Positions 33,988 to 44,027 of a stretch of DNA of 64,000 nucleotides are shown here, one piece after another (within the stretch, counting starts at the first letter, position 1; each line of letters begins with the position of its first letter). The notes beneath the pieces are model-generated. The model was not told the origin of the DNA. It saw nothing but the letters and a program-made list of their open reading frames with translations, and made no database searches. The position numbers and the translations under genes were made by a program. The DNA lies in assembly GCF_042885655.1 (NCBI RefSeq), contig NZ_JBHVRO010000005.1:1-64000 (forward strand). The letters are read 5' to 3'. This stretch comes from Psychrobacillus sp042885655 (GTDB lineage: Bacteria; Bacillota; Bacilli; Bacillales_A; Planococcaceae).

Positions 33988-35534
33988 TATATTCCCACCT
34001 TTTGTCCATTTGGTACGTCTACTAGTTCTCCAGTAAGTGACCATGTTTTTGCATCTGTAATTTTCACTTGCACAAGTTGGCCAATTATTTCTTTTGGTCC
34101 TTTAAAGTTCACTAGCTTACTTTTTCTTGTGTATCCTGCTAGAACATCCGGATTATTTTTACTTTCTCCTTCTACTAACACTTCCACAATTTGTCCGTCA
34201 AGCTTTTTCATTGCTTCCGCAGACATGTCATTTACCAGTTTATTTAAACGCTGTAAACGTTCTTTTTTCACTTCCATCGGTACATTGTCTACCATTTTAG
34301 CAGCTGGAGTACCTTCCCGTGGAGAATAAATATACGTATATGCCAGTTCGAAGCCTACTTCTTTATATAAAGACATTGTCTCTTCAAATTGCTCATCTGT
34401 CTCATTAGGGAATCCAACAATAATGTCAGTTGTTAAAGATGCATTTGGAATAGCTGCTTTAATTTTACGAACAAGTTCTAAGTAATGTTCTCTAGAATAT
34501 TTACGAGCCATTATTTTTAGTATTTCAGAAGAACCTGACTGAACAGGTAAATGAATATGGTCAACTAAGTTTCCGCCTTTTGCAAGCACTTCGATTAAAT
34601 GATCATCGAAATCCCTTGGATGACTCGTCATGAAGCGAATACGTGCAACATCAATTTTACGAAGATCGTCCATTAAATCACCAAAACGATAATCTAAATC
34701 TTCAAAGTCTTTTCCATATGCGTTTACGTTTTGGCCGAGCAATGTTACTTCTTTGTATCCCTGAGCAGCTAGATGTCTTATTTCTTGAATAATATCTTCT
34801 GGACGACGACTACGTTCTTTACCTCGTGTGTAAGGGACAATGCAATACGTACAGAATTTATCGCAGCCATACATAATATTAACCCATGCTTTGATCGAAC
34901 CTTTTCTCACACGTGGCAAGTTTTCAATTACATCGCCTTCTTTTGACCAAACTTCAACTACCATTTCTTTTGAAAGGTATGCTTCGTTTAATATGTTCGG
35001 AAGTCTATGAATATTATGCGTTCCGAAAATCATATCAACTTGATTGTAAGTTTTCAAAATTTTATTTACTACAGATTCTTCTTGTGACATGCAGCCACAA
35101 ACACCGATTAATACATCCGGATTATTTTGTTTCAAATGCTTTAAATGACCTAGCTCGCCGAACACTTTGTTTTCCGCATTTTCACGGATTGCACAAGTAT
35201 TTAAAAGAATGACGTTTGCATCGTCCACGGTATCTGTTGGTTCATACCCAAGTTGCATGAATATACCAGCCATTACCTCTGTGTCATGCTCATTCATTTG
35301 ACAGCCATAAGTACGTATATAAAATTTTCGATTTTGTCCCATACCTCTAAATTCTTCGGCGATGGCAAAGTCGTTATGGTAAGCAACTTCTTCTTTTCCT
35401 CGTTTTTTTGCTTCTTTTAAAGATGGAGGCGTATATACTGCTTGAAAATATTTACTATAATCCTTCTCGGATTTTTTGTCCGGAGAATTAGGTTCTTTCA
35501 CTTGACTGCTAAGTAAACGTGATTCTTCGTTCAT
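33987..35534 (-). CDS. miaB: tRNA-2-methylthio-N6-dimethylallyladenosine synthase
   Basis: A 515-residue radical-SAM enzyme that methylthiolates A37 of tRNA after MiaA has acted. Order of parts: an N-terminal extension rich in charged residues (about 1-65), the UPF0004 domain (IRTYGCQMNEHD) with three cysteines for a second cluster, the radical-SAM motif CDKFCTYC, and a C-terminal TRAM domain. AAAGGAGC lies 7 nt before the ATG at 35534, so longer readings are rejected. It is followed by ricA as in B. subtilis. Confidence 0.96.
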   Translation of the reverse strand: MNEESRLLSSQVKEPNSPDKKSEKDYSKYFQAVYTPPSLKEAKKRGKEEVAYHNDFAIAEEFRGMGQNRKFYIRTYGCQMNEHDTEVMAGIFMQLGYEPTDTVDDANVILLNTCAIRENAENKVFGELGHLKHLKQNNPDVLIGVCGCMSQEESVVNKILKTYNQVDMIFGTHNIHRLPNILNEAYLSKEMVVEVWSKEGDVIENLPRVRKGSIKAWVNIMYGCDKFCTYCIVPYTRGKERSRRPEDIIQEIRHLAAQGYKEVTLLGQNVNAYGKDFEDLDYRFGDLMDDLRKIDVARIRFMTSHPRDFDDHLIEVLAKGGNLVDHIHLPVQSGSSEILKIMARKYSREHYLELVRKIKAAIPNASLTTDIIVGFPNETDEQFEETMSLYKEVGFELAYTYIYSPREGTPAAKMVDNVPMEVKKERLQRLNKLVNDMSAEAMKKLDGQIVEVLVEGESKNNPDVLAGYTRKSKLVNFKGPKEIIGQLVQVKITDAKTWSLTGELVDVPNGQKVGI

Positions 35535-35693
35535 GAGAACGCTCCTTTCATACATTCGTATAATAACACGAATATCCATCCTATTATTATACTGAATAGA
35601 ACTCCATTGCCACAAGGTTTAAAGCTTAAAAGTGCTGAATTGGTCATAAATATGTGTGTACAAGTCGAATATTTTATTGAATACCATAAATAG

Positions 35694-35818
35694 TCGTTGA
35701 TTTCCGCTGCGGCGGACGCTTTTCGCGGGCATGGCTTCAATCTCCTCGTCGCTCTGCTCCTGTGGGGCTTTCAGCTCATGCTATTCCCGCAGAAGTCGCC
35801 GCCTCCACTCTAATCAAC
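35694..35818. repeat. Palindromic GC-rich repeat, copy D
   Basis: The cleanest copy: GTTGATTTCCGCTGCGGCGG, CTTTTCGCGGGCATGGCTTC, TCATGCTATTCCCGCAGAAG, then TCGCCGCCTCCACTCTAATC plus AAC. The two ends are inverted repeats of each other. It lies just upstream of the miaB promoter region. Confidence 0.8.
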
Positions 35819-36179
35819 TAGTTCACCACTTAACGATTAATAGAATAAGAAAAAAGGATAGAAAACTACTGTTCAAAAGGAAATCACTTCCTATGTTTGA
35901 AAGTAGCGGTTTCCAACTATGAAAGCAGCCTTACTAGTAGCATAAAAGCGTAATTTTTTAAATTTATTCGTATATCCGTCTTTATTAAGCTCAAATACTT
36001 CCGTTCACAAAAGATAAAAATACTAGTTCATTGATTTGATATCATTGACATGCTACCTAAAATTAATACACTCATTATACAACAAAAACAACAACCCTTT
36101 CCTCATTAAAGTATTGGAAAGGATCGCTATTATTAGATATTTTAATTTTTGTATACTTCTTTTTAAAAGATACTTTTTA

Positions 36180-36350
36180 AACAAGAATACTTGATTGGAA
36201 TTCTTTAGGAATATCTCTATGATCACTTTGGGTTATATGATTAACGGGTAAATACAAAGAGCAGCATATAAGCGACTGCGTCACTTAAAAGCTGCTCTTT
36301 GTTGGGTAATCGTATGGCAAGTGTTTGCCCTCCGTTCGCTAGAAACTTAA
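36180..36350 (+). repeat. Second dispersed repeat family, copy f
   Basis: CACTTTGGGTTATATGATTA, then an AAAGAGCAGC...GCTGCTCTTT hairpin (about 36256-36302), then GGGTAATCGTATGGC and GTTTGCCCTCCGTTCGC. The same plan as copies b and d. Together with copies D and E it fills the 35.5-36.6 kb gap; no gene is seen. Confidence 0.5.
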
Positions 36351-36437
36351 GTACCAAGTAGTTGAATGCTTTTGGTAATAAGAGAATCCATGAAATCACT
36401 AAATAGAAAGAACATGATTATACACTGCTTAACTAGA

Positions 36438-36550
36438 TAGATGAAGTGGAAAGCGTCGACTCCGGCGGAAATAGCGTTAGTAGAAGACCCCACAGCGAAG
36501 CGAGGAGTCTGAGGCAACGCCCGCGGAAAGTGTCCGCTTGGAACGGAATC
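36438..36550. repeat. Palindromic GC-rich repeat, copy E
   Basis: Reverse orientation relative to copy D: GTGGAAAGCGTCGACTCCGG, GACCCCACAGCGAAGCGAGG, CGCCCGCGGAAAGTGTCCGC, then TTGGAACGGAATCC. Confidence 0.7.
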
Positions 36551-36588
36551 CTCTCTATAAAATTTTTCGTCCTTGTTCTTTAAGAAAA

Positions 36589-36610
36589 GCCGCCAATTTT
36601 TATTGGCGGC
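36589..36610 (-). terminator. Terminator of the 2-oxoacid:ferredoxin oxidoreductase operon
   Basis: GCCGCCAAT and ATTGGCGGC form a perfect 9-bp stem followed by TTTTCTT on the minus strand, just beyond the beta-subunit stop codon. Confidence 0.85.
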
Positions 36611-36616
36611 TTCTTT

Positions 36617-37483
36617 TTACATAAAGTCTTGCATCAAAAGATTAAATTCTTCTTCACTCATTTTCAAATTTTGATCAACAAGTGGATCTTCTGCATAACC
36701 TGGAACTTGCTCTTGATACGAAGGTGCTTGTTCATTTTGATAGATAATACCTGTTACAAGACCTTCCTTTTCCATTACTACTCTCATTGCTTCTTCACGA
36801 TTTGTATGATTATAACCTTCGATATCAGAAAGCTTTGTTAAATGTTCTTTAAACCAATCATACGTATTTACTTTATTGTATGTTACACAAGGGCTAAATA
36901 CATTAATAAATGAAAAGCCTTTATGTTTAATACCTGCTTCGATAATAGCGGTCAATTCTTTTATATCGGATGAAAATCCTTGAGCAACAAATGTCGCACC
37001 AGAAGTAAGTGCTAGTTCAAGTGGTTTAAGCGACGGCTCAATTGCACCACCTGGCGTTGACTTTGTTTTAAATCCTTCTGCAGAACGCGGAGAAGTTTGC
37101 CCTTTTGTTAATCCGTAAATTTGGTTATCCATAACTACATACGTTAAATCTATATTACGGCGAATAGAATGAATTGTATGCCCAAGTCCGATGGCAAAAC
37201 CGTCTCCATCTCCCCCAGATGCTATAACGTGAAGATCTTTATTTGCCATTTTTAACCCTTGTGCAATCGGAAGTGCTCTACCGTGAATACCATGGAAACC
37301 ATAAGAATGGATATACCCTGAAATCCGTCCCGAGCATCCAATACCAGAGATTACTGCTAATTCATGGGGAAGTATTCCCACATTTGCTGCCGCACGTTGA
37401 ATAGCTGCTTGAACAGAAAAGTCACCGCAACCTGGGCACCAATTTGGTTTGACATTGTTACGAAAATCTTTAAATGTTACCAT
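36617..37483 (-). CDS. korB: 2-oxoacid:ferredoxin oxidoreductase, beta subunit
   Basis: A 288-residue subunit carrying thiamine diphosphate and part of an iron-sulfur site. NWCPGCGDF holds cluster cysteines, and GGDGDGFAIGLGH...DNQIYGLTKGQTSP is the TPP/Mg motif. With the alpha subunit it should oxidise 2-oxoglutarate (or another 2-oxoacid) and reduce ferredoxin. The start codon overlaps the alpha stop codon by one base, so translation is coupled. Substrate choice between 2-oxoglutarate and pyruvate is inferred from Bacillales relatives. Confidence 0.9.
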   Translation of the reverse strand: MVTFKDFRNNVKPNWCPGCGDFSVQAAIQRAAANVGILPHELAVISGIGCSGRISGYIHSYGFHGIHGRALPIAQGLKMANKDLHVIASGGDGDGFAIGLGHTIHSIRRNIDLTYVVMDNQIYGLTKGQTSPRSAEGFKTKSTPGGAIEPSLKPLELALTSGATFVAQGFSSDIKELTAIIEAGIKHKGFSFINVFSPCVTYNKVNTYDWFKEHLTKLSDIEGYNHTNREEAMRVVMEKEGLVTGIIYQNEQAPSYQEQVPGYAEDPLVDQNLKMSEEEFNLLMQDFM

Positions 37484-39225
37484 CAGATAAGCAACTCCTT
37501 TACTTGTTTTTCAAGTTGTAACGGCAAAAATGGTGTTCCGTCATATTTCGTTACATTTATCACTTTATCATGTCCGCCTACATTCATTTTCAAAATGTTT
37601 GCTAGTTGACCTGTTGCATTATTTTCCACTACAACTACTTTTTTTGCATTTGCTACTAATGATTGCACTTCTTCAACTGGAAATGGGTGTATTAATCGGA
37701 TATGAGCATGATTCACTTTCATACCTTGGGCATTTAGTGTTTGCTGTAACTCTTCTAACACACCTCTTGTAGAATTAAAGCCAACAAATAAAATATCTGC
37801 ATCTTCATAAGGAGCATTGACATAAACTGGTTCACTAAAATTGATATACTTTAGTTTTCCTAATCGTTTGTCCATTTGAGCTTTACGATTGGTAGCAGCT
37901 TCGGATGGTTTTCCAGTTTCATCATGCTCTACACCAGTTACATGATGAATTGCATGCTCAGTTCCAGGTAGGACACGCGGTGAAATACCATCTTTTGTTA
38001 CTTCAAATCGCTTAAAGTAAGATTTATCTTCCGTTGCTGGAATTTCCTCGTTTTGAATTAATTTACCACGACGAATTTCTATTTTAGAATAATCAAACGG
38101 CTCCACCGTTTGTTTACCTAATGATAGTTGTAAATCTGACAAAATAATTACTGGAAGTTGTAGTTCTTCAGCGATATTAAATGCTTGAATCGTGTCAAAA
38201 AAAGCTTCTTCCCCAGTACTTGGGGCAATAACTACTTTAGGAATTTCCCCATGCGTACCATAAATCATTTGCATAAGATCGGATTGTTCTTGTTTTGTTG
38301 GAAGACCTGTTGATGGTCCGCCACGTTGTGTATCTACTATTACGAGTGGTTGCTCTGTCATTCCTGATAAACCAATTGCTTCCATCATAAGAGAAAGTCC
38401 AGGTCCTGCAGAAGCTGTAAAAGCACGAACGCCTCCGTAATTAGAACCAATCGCCATTGTTGCAGCTGCAATTTCATCTTCTGTTTGAATAACAGCACCA
38501 CCAAATAACGGTAGCTTTTTAATCATATATTCCATAATCTCAGAAGCAGGAGTAATTGGATATGCTGCCATGAAGCGAACACCCGCTGTTAACGCGCCAA
38601 GTGCAATTGCGTCGTTTCCAATCATGAACATACGATGCTTGCCGTCAGCCGCAACAAGTTCCCATTCTCCTAAACGGTCTCCTAATTGCTCAGCCATTAC
38701 ATCAAAACCTTGTTGAATGGCTTGCATATTTTTTTCCACTACTTCTGTTCCTTTTTTACCGAAAATCTCATCAACCACACCTTGGAACACAGCTTTATCT
38801 AAATTTAATAATGCAGAAGTTGCTCCAATTGCTACCATGTTTTTCATAAGTGATGTACCAAGCTCTGCGGCAATCTCCGTAAATGGAACAATATACATAG
38901 GTGCTACACAATTTTCAGGTGAAATTGGAGAAAACTTAGCGTCGGCTAGTATAATACTATTTTCCGTCAATTCATTGTAATTAACATCTATTGTTTCTTG
39001 ATCAAACGCTACAAGTATATCTAAATTATCTGGGATTGTACGTACTTGAGTAGGTCGTACACAGATTTTATTATTCGTATGTCCACCTTTAATACGAGAA
39101 GAGAAATGACGATATCCGTATAGGTAATATCCAAGGCGGTTCATCGCCATTGAGAATATCTCACCGGTACTTTCGATACCCTCTCCTTGCTGCCCTCCTA
39201 CTTTCCATGAAAGTTGTTGCAACAT
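37483..39225 (-). CDS. korA: 2-oxoacid:ferredoxin oxidoreductase, fused gamma-alpha subunit
   Basis: A 580-residue subunit. The N-terminal gamma-type domain (about 1-190; WKVGGQQGEGIESTGEIF, SRIKGGHTNNKI) is fused to the alpha domain (about 200-580; GNDAIALGALTAG, YPITPASEIMEY, the substrate-binding TPP-domain motif). This fusion is normal in Bacillales. AGGAGATG lies about 8 nt before the ATG at 39225; the longer reading from 39264 is rejected. The pair lies between spoVS and miaB. Confidence 0.9.
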   Translation of the reverse strand: MLQQLSWKVGGQQGEGIESTGEIFSMAMNRLGYYLYGYRHFSSRIKGGHTNNKICVRPTQVRTIPDNLDILVAFDQETIDVNYNELTENSIILADAKFSPISPENCVAPMYIVPFTEIAAELGTSLMKNMVAIGATSALLNLDKAVFQGVVDEIFGKKGTEVVEKNMQAIQQGFDVMAEQLGDRLGEWELVAADGKHRMFMIGNDAIALGALTAGVRFMAAYPITPASEIMEYMIKKLPLFGGAVIQTEDEIAAATMAIGSNYGGVRAFTASAGPGLSLMMEAIGLSGMTEQPLVIVDTQRGGPSTGLPTKQEQSDLMQMIYGTHGEIPKVVIAPSTGEEAFFDTIQAFNIAEELQLPVIILSDLQLSLGKQTVEPFDYSKIEIRRGKLIQNEEIPATEDKSYFKRFEVTKDGISPRVLPGTEHAIHHVTGVEHDETGKPSEAATNRKAQMDKRLGKLKYINFSEPVYVNAPYEDADILFVGFNSTRGVLEELQQTLNAQGMKVNHAHIRLIHPFPVEEVQSLVANAKKVVVVENNATGQLANILKMNVGGHDKVINVTKYDGTPFLPLQLEKQVKELLI

Positions 39226-39958
39226 ATAAACATCTCCTGTCTTTCTTAATCGAATGTGCCTCATCGTATGTGCGTCCAGAATTTGAATTAATGATAGGTC
39301 AGCCTTTTACCAAGCCGTTACGTATTAAATGATACATAAAACTTTTCCTTAGCCAAAAGCTATCAACGAATTTAGATAACATCAATCTTATAATTCTTTT
39401 CAATATCTGTGACTTTTCAGCAGGGTATGTAATTAAACCTCTACTCTTTGAAGTAATGAAGCTAAATCTTTTTTTCCTTCATAAGTTTATCACGAAGTAA
39501 GGAGATTCACTATGTATTCCCTATATTTTTAATGAAAATCAGACCTTTGACGGAATAGCAACGTCACATTATATTCAGAATATCATTATATATAAATATA
39601 TTAAACATAAGCTCTGTTAAATTATGCGATTGTTTTTGTGAAGGGAAATCCGCGAAAAAACGTGTTGTCAATCCCCAATGAGCTTGCGGATGGCATTGGA
39701 AAAGTCCATTTTAAACTAATTTACTAGATAGTTCTTTCCAATGAGGAAGAAAATCGTTGAAACGACTCCCAACATGCTTTTTAATAGAGCAACAGAGTCC
39801 ACAAAAACATAAATGAAGTCGCTACTAATACAGTAGCGACTTCAGGTAAAAAATATTTAAATTCAAAGTTGTCGCCTTTGACTATCATTAATACACTTAT
39901 CAGTCGAGGCAACTTAATTTCGTTGGAAAAATGAAAACACATTTTCAACAGTCTAAGA
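39226..39958. other. Long intergenic region with one strong hairpin
   Basis: About 730 bp with no convincing gene. A perfect hairpin, GAAGTCGCTAC with GTAGCGACTTC (39815-39844), lacks a T run. Just beyond spoVS a GAAAATGTGTTTTC hairpin precedes a T-rich stretch and may be its terminator. On the minus strand a stretch with GGACTCTGTTGCTC and TTGGGAGTCG (about 39750-39800) looks repeat-like but has no clear second copy here. Confidence 0.4.
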
Positions 39959-40225
39959 TTATTTTGACTTTTTTTCTACCAATAGCTTCAAAGCAGTTCG
40001 ATCTTCACCTGATATAATAATATCTGTAAAAGCAGGTGAGCAAGTTAAATCTGTACCACTAGGCGCAACAAATCCTCTTGCAATTGCGATTGCTTTAATT
40101 GCTTGATTTAATGCACCTGCTCCTACTGCTTGCATCTCTGCATACCCTTGTTCTCTTATTACTGCAACTAATGCACCTGCAACTGAATTTGGGTTTGAAC
40201 GAGAAGATACTTTTAAAGAATCCAC
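39959..40225 (-). CDS. spoVS: Stage V sporulation protein S
   Basis: An 88-residue Alba-like protein needed for full sporulation in B. subtilis. The conserved core SNPNSVAGALVAVIRE, AVGAGALNQAIKAIAIARGF and VAPSGTDLTCSPAFTDI is nearly unchanged. The start is taken as the GTG at 40225: AAGGAG lies 7-8 nt upstream, and the product then begins M-D-S-L-K-V-S, matching the family. The ATG two codons earlier sits only about 3 nt after the ribosome site. It is downstream of ymdB, as in B. subtilis. Confidence 0.95.
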   Translation of the reverse strand: MDSLKVSSRSNPNSVAGALVAVIREQGYAEMQAVGAGALNQAIKAIAIARGFVAPSGTDLTCSPAFTDIIISGEDRTALKLLVEKKSK

Positions 40226-40310
40226 TATCATTTCTCCTTTTATCGCTAGATTATGAACTTGCTTTCGTCCATAATCTAACTTATGCTAAGAGGAATTTTT
40301 TTAGACTCTT

Positions 40311-41108
40311 TTACCCCTTAAAGGGATAATCATCATTTATATAAACTCGTTCTTGATGTATGGATTTACCAGTCACATCGTTTACTTCTACAAATATTCC
40401 ACTTAAGACGGAACGGCCATTTTTTGGCACTTCAAAACGAGTCGGCATATTCGTTTGGAAACGATATAAAACATCTTCTTTTTTCATTCCTAAAACTTCA
40501 TCATATGGACCAGTCATTCCAACATCTGTAATATATGCTGTTCCTCCTGGTAATATCCGAGAATCTGCTGTTTGGACATGTGTATGTGTTCCTACTACAA
40601 CTGATGCTTTACCGTCCAAATGCCACCCAAAAGCAATTTTTTCACTTGTTGCTTCTGCGTGAAAGTCTACGAAGATAATAGGTGATATTTTTTTTGCTTC
40701 TTCTACTAACTCAGTAGCTTTTTTAAATGGGTCATCATGTGGAGGTAAGAAAGTTCTTCCATGCAAGTTGATAACAGAAATAGTTTGTCCGTTTTTAGTA
40801 ATAGTCGTCATTCCTTTACCAGGAGCTTCCTCTGAAAAGTTTGCAGGACGAATTAAATAGTCAGTATCATCAATAAAGTCCATAATTTCTTTTTGATCCC
40901 AAGTATGATTTCCCATAGTTACAACATCGACACCCATATGTAATAATGATTGAAAAATACTTTTTGTAATACCTCGTCCTGCCGCAGCGTTTTCTCCATT
41001 TGCAATAACTACATCTGGCGAATATTTTCTTTTTAATCGTGGTAAATAGCTTTCTAATGTATCTCTTCCTATTGAACCAACGATGTCACCTATAAATAAT
41101 ATCTTCAT
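40311..41108 (-). CDS. ymdB: YmdB phosphodiesterase
   Basis: A 265-residue metal-dependent phosphodiesterase that hydrolyses cyclic nucleotides and affects biofilm and motility choice in B. subtilis. Metal ligands are in GDIVG, NGENAAAGRG, GNHTWD, FHAE and GTHTHVQTAD. The ATG at 41108 gives the family length; the TTG six bases upstream lacks a better site, and the ribosome site is weak (AGAAG). It lies downstream of rny, with a terminator between. Confidence 0.93.
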   Translation of the reverse strand: MKILFIGDIVGSIGRDTLESYLPRLKRKYSPDVVIANGENAAAGRGITKSIFQSLLHMGVDVVTMGNHTWDQKEIMDFIDDTDYLIRPANFSEEAPGKGMTTITKNGQTISVINLHGRTFLPPHDDPFKKATELVEEAKKISPIIFVDFHAEATSEKIAFGWHLDGKASVVVGTHTHVQTADSRILPGGTAYITDVGMTGPYDEVLGMKKEDVLYRFQTNMPTRFEVPKNGRSVLSGIFVEVNDVTGKSIHQERVYINDDYPFKG

Positions 41109-41133
41109 ATTCAAACTTCTATCCCTTCACGAA

Positions 41134-41160
41134 AAAAAGGCTTCTTATCGAAGCCTTTTT
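41134..41160 (-). terminator. rny terminator
   Basis: AAAAAGGCTTC and GAAGCCTTTTT form an 11-bp stem followed by TTTTTTTC on the minus strand, 4 bp beyond the rny stop codon. Confidence 0.85.
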
Positions 41161-41163
41161 CTA

Positions 41164-42720
41164 TTATTTTGCGTATTCTACCGCTCTAGTTTCTCTAATA
41201 ACAGTCACTTTAATATGACCAGGATAATCTAGTTCTTCTTCAATCCGCTTACGTATATCCCTTGCCAAACGATGTGCAGTTAAATCATCTATTTGATCTG
41301 GACGTACCATAATACGAATCTCTCTTCCTGCTTGTATTGCAAAAGATTTTTCTACACCTTCGTACGACTCTGAAATTTCTTCCAGTTTTTCTAAACGACG
41401 AATGTAGTTTTCAAGTGTTTCACTTCTAGCCCCTGGACGTGCAGCGGACAGTGCATCTGCAGCTGCTACTAAAACTGCAATAACCGAAGTAGCTTCCGTG
41501 TCACCATGATGTGAAGCAATACTGTTTATGACTACAGGATGCTCTTTATACTTGGTTGCCAATTCTACACCAATTTCTACATGGCTTCCTTCTACTTCAT
41601 GATCAATTGCTTTTCCAATATCGTGTAGTAACCCAGCACGTCTCGCAAGAGTTACATCTTCTCCAAGCTCAGCAGCCAGTAATCCAGCTAAATAGGCTAC
41701 TTCTGTAGAATGCTTTAACACATTTTGACCGTAGCTTGTACGATAGCGAAGTCTACCTAAAATTTTCATCAGATCAGGATGTAAATTGTGAATACCGATA
41801 TCAAATGTTGTTTGCTCGCCGATTTCACGAATTTGCTCATCCACTTCTCTTCTGGATTTCTCTACCATTTCCTCAATGCGAGCTGGATGTATACGTCCAT
41901 CCTGTACTAGCTTTTCAAGTGCTAAACGAGCTGTTTCCCTACGTATCGGATCAAATCCTGATAGAATAACAGCTTCTGGTGTATCATCAATAATTAAATC
42001 AATACCAGTGAGGGTTTCTAACGTACGGATGTTTCGACCTTCACGACCAATGATGCGACCTTTCATTTCATCATTTGGTAAATTGACAACGGAAACAGTT
42101 GTTTCTGCCACATGATCAGCTGCAAATCGTTGTAATGCTAAAGAAAGGATTTCTCGAGACTTTTTATCCGACTCTTCCTTTGCACGAGTTTCAGATTCTT
42201 TTGTCATGACAGCAATGTCCGTTGCAAGCTCATTTTCTACTTCTTGAAGAATTATTGACTTCGCTTCTTCACGCGTTAAAGTAGAAATTCTTTCAAGCTC
42301 GCTTTTTTGCATACTAACTAACTCGTCCACTTTACTTTCCTTCTGTTCGATATGCTGTTGTCTTTCAGTTAGAGCATCTTCTTTACGCTCAAGACCTACT
42401 TCTCTCTTGTTTAGAGCATCATCCTTACGATCAAGATTCTCTTCTCTTTGTAATAACCGATTTTCCTGTTTTTGCAGTTCCATACGGCGTTCACGGATGT
42501 CAGATTCTGCTTCATTTCGTAATTGGTGAGTTTCATCTTTGGCTTCTAACAGTGCTTCTTTCTTCAAAGCTTCTGCTTCTCGCTTTGCTTCATCTAAGAT
42601 GAGTGCAGAAGATTGTTTTGCACCGGACACTTTTGAATCGTTCACTTTTTTAAGATAATTATAACCAACAAGCGCACCGACAATCAGACCAAGCAAGGCG
42701 GAGATGATAATTTCTAACAT
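41164..42720 (-). CDS. rny: Ribonuclease Y
   Basis: A 518-residue membrane-anchored endoribonuclease that starts decay of many mRNAs. A single N-terminal membrane helix (about 3-22) is followed by a long charged coiled coil (about 30-190), a KH RNA-binding domain (GRIIGREGRNIRTLE) and an HD domain with RAGLLHDIGKAID. The length is normal. GGGGGGTG lies about 5 nt before the ATG. RicA, its regulator, is encoded about 7 kb away in the same window. Confidence 0.97.
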   Translation of the reverse strand: MLEIIISALLGLIVGALVGYNYLKKVNDSKVSGAKQSSALILDEAKREAEALKKEALLEAKDETHQLRNEAESDIRERRMELQKQENRLLQREENLDRKDDALNKREVGLERKEDALTERQQHIEQKESKVDELVSMQKSELERISTLTREEAKSIILQEVENELATDIAVMTKESETRAKEESDKKSREILSLALQRFAADHVAETTVSVVNLPNDEMKGRIIGREGRNIRTLETLTGIDLIIDDTPEAVILSGFDPIRRETARLALEKLVQDGRIHPARIEEMVEKSRREVDEQIREIGEQTTFDIGIHNLHPDLMKILGRLRYRTSYGQNVLKHSTEVAYLAGLLAAELGEDVTLARRAGLLHDIGKAIDHEVEGSHVEIGVELATKYKEHPVVINSIASHHGDTEATSVIAVLVAAADALSAARPGARSETLENYIRRLEKLEEISESYEGVEKSFAIQAGREIRIMVRPDQIDDLTAHRLARDIRKRIEEELDYPGHIKVTVIRETRAVEYAK

Positions 42721-42880
42721 TCGAACACCCCCCTATTGCTATACTTTTTAAGTTATAGTCGGCACATATATACACATGGCATATATGTATTGCCTTTTCA
42801 TCTTTTATTCAAGAAATTATACAATTTTAATTGTATAGATGTAGAAATACTCTGTCAAGGAAACGGAAGGAATATAAAAA

Positions 42881-42909
42881 AAAAGTCTCCCAATAATTGA
42901 GAGACTTTT
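42881..42909 (-). terminator. recA terminator
   Basis: AAAAGTCTC and GAGACTTTT form a 9-bp stem followed by TTTTTT on the minus strand, just beyond the recA stop codon. Confidence 0.85.
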
Positions 42910-42916
42910 CAATATT

Positions 42917-43981
42917 TTATTCTTCAGATAATAATAATTCAAATTCTTCATCTTCTTCTTCAGGTTCGTGTCCAGCAATTGTGTATGAACTTCCAGCCAT
43001 ACCAAGTGACTCGCGAATTTTAAGAGCAATTTCATTTTTAATAGCAGGATTTTCTTTTAGGAATTGTTTCGCATTTTCTCTACCTTGTCCTAAGCGCTCT
43101 TCATTGTATGCATACCATGATCCACTCTTTTGTACAATATCCAACTCAGACCCAAGATCGATTATTTCTCCTTCTTGGGAGATTCCTTCACCGTACATAA
43201 TATCCACTTCAGCAGTTCTAAATGGAGGTGCAACTTTATTTTTTACAACTTTGATCTTCGTTTTGTTACCTACAATATCAGTTCCTTGTTTAATAGCTTC
43301 AGCACGTCTAACTTCTAATCGCACTGAACTATAGAATTTTAGTGCACGTCCACCAGGTGTAACTTCTGGGTTTCCAAACATTACGCCAACTTTTTCACGA
43401 ATTTGGTTGATGAAAATTGCAATCGTATTCGACTTGTTAATAGCACCAGATAATTTACGTAATGCTTGCGACATTAGACGGGCTTGAAGGCCAACATGAG
43501 AATCTCCCATTTCTCCCTCAATCTCCGCTTTAGGTACTAGTGCAGCTACTGAGTCAATAACTAAAATTTCTACTGCACCACTGCGGACTAATGCTTCAGC
43601 AATTTCAAGTGCTTGTTCACCTGTATCAGGTTGAGAAAGCAGTAATTCATCAATATTTACTCCTAGTTTTTGTGCATAAACTGGATCTAATGCATGCTCA
43701 GCATCAATAAACGCTGCTTGCCCTCCACTTTTTTGTACCTCTGCTATCGCGTGAAGAGCAACCGTTGTTTTACCAGAACTTTCTGGACCATATGTTTCAA
43801 TAATTCTTCCACGTGGATATCCACCTATTCCTAAAGCTGCATCAAGTGCTAAGGAGCCACTAGATGAAGTCGATATCTCTCTATCTGTTTTTTCACCAAG
43901 TTTCATAATAGAACCTTTACCAAATTGTTTCTCTATTTGTTTTAAAGCCATTTCTAAAGCTGCTTTACGATCATTAGCCAA
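42917..43981 (-). CDS. recA: Recombinase A
   Basis: A 354-residue DNA recombinase and SOS co-protease. Motifs: GPESSGKTT (Walker A), the LVIDSVAALVP Walker B region, NQIREKVGVMFGNPE (loop L2 region) and an acidic C-terminal tail rich in E. The start is a TTG (giving MANDRKAALEMAL) 8 nt after AAGGGAGG; the longer reading to 44056 would remove the ribosome site. An SOS box and a promoter lie upstream. It follows cinA, as in B. subtilis. Confidence 0.97.
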   Translation of the reverse strand: MANDRKAALEMALKQIEKQFGKGSIMKLGEKTDREISTSSSGSLALDAALGIGGYPRGRIIETYGPESSGKTTVALHAIAEVQKSGGQAAFIDAEHALDPVYAQKLGVNIDELLLSQPDTGEQALEIAEALVRSGAVEILVIDSVAALVPKAEIEGEMGDSHVGLQARLMSQALRKLSGAINKSNTIAIFINQIREKVGVMFGNPEVTPGGRALKFYSSVRLEVRRAEAIKQGTDIVGNKTKIKVVKNKVAPPFRTAEVDIMYGEGISQEGEIIDLGSELDIVQKSGSWYAYNEERLGQGRENAKQFLKENPAIKNEIALKIRESLGMAGSSYTIAGHEPEEEDEEFELLLSEE

Positions 43982-44027
43982 CTGTTTTTCCTCCCTTAAA
44001 GTAAGTCTGATTTTTATTTCTATCTCT

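Noticed and set aside
39150..39332. Plus-strand frame ending in a plausible-looking tail upstream of korA
   Set aside because: It overlaps the korA start on the opposite strand, has no start signal and no recognisable family.
41134..41160. Possible regulatory hairpin between rny and ymdB
   Set aside because: The stem is followed by a long T run and lies directly after the rny stop codon, so an ordinary terminator explains it.
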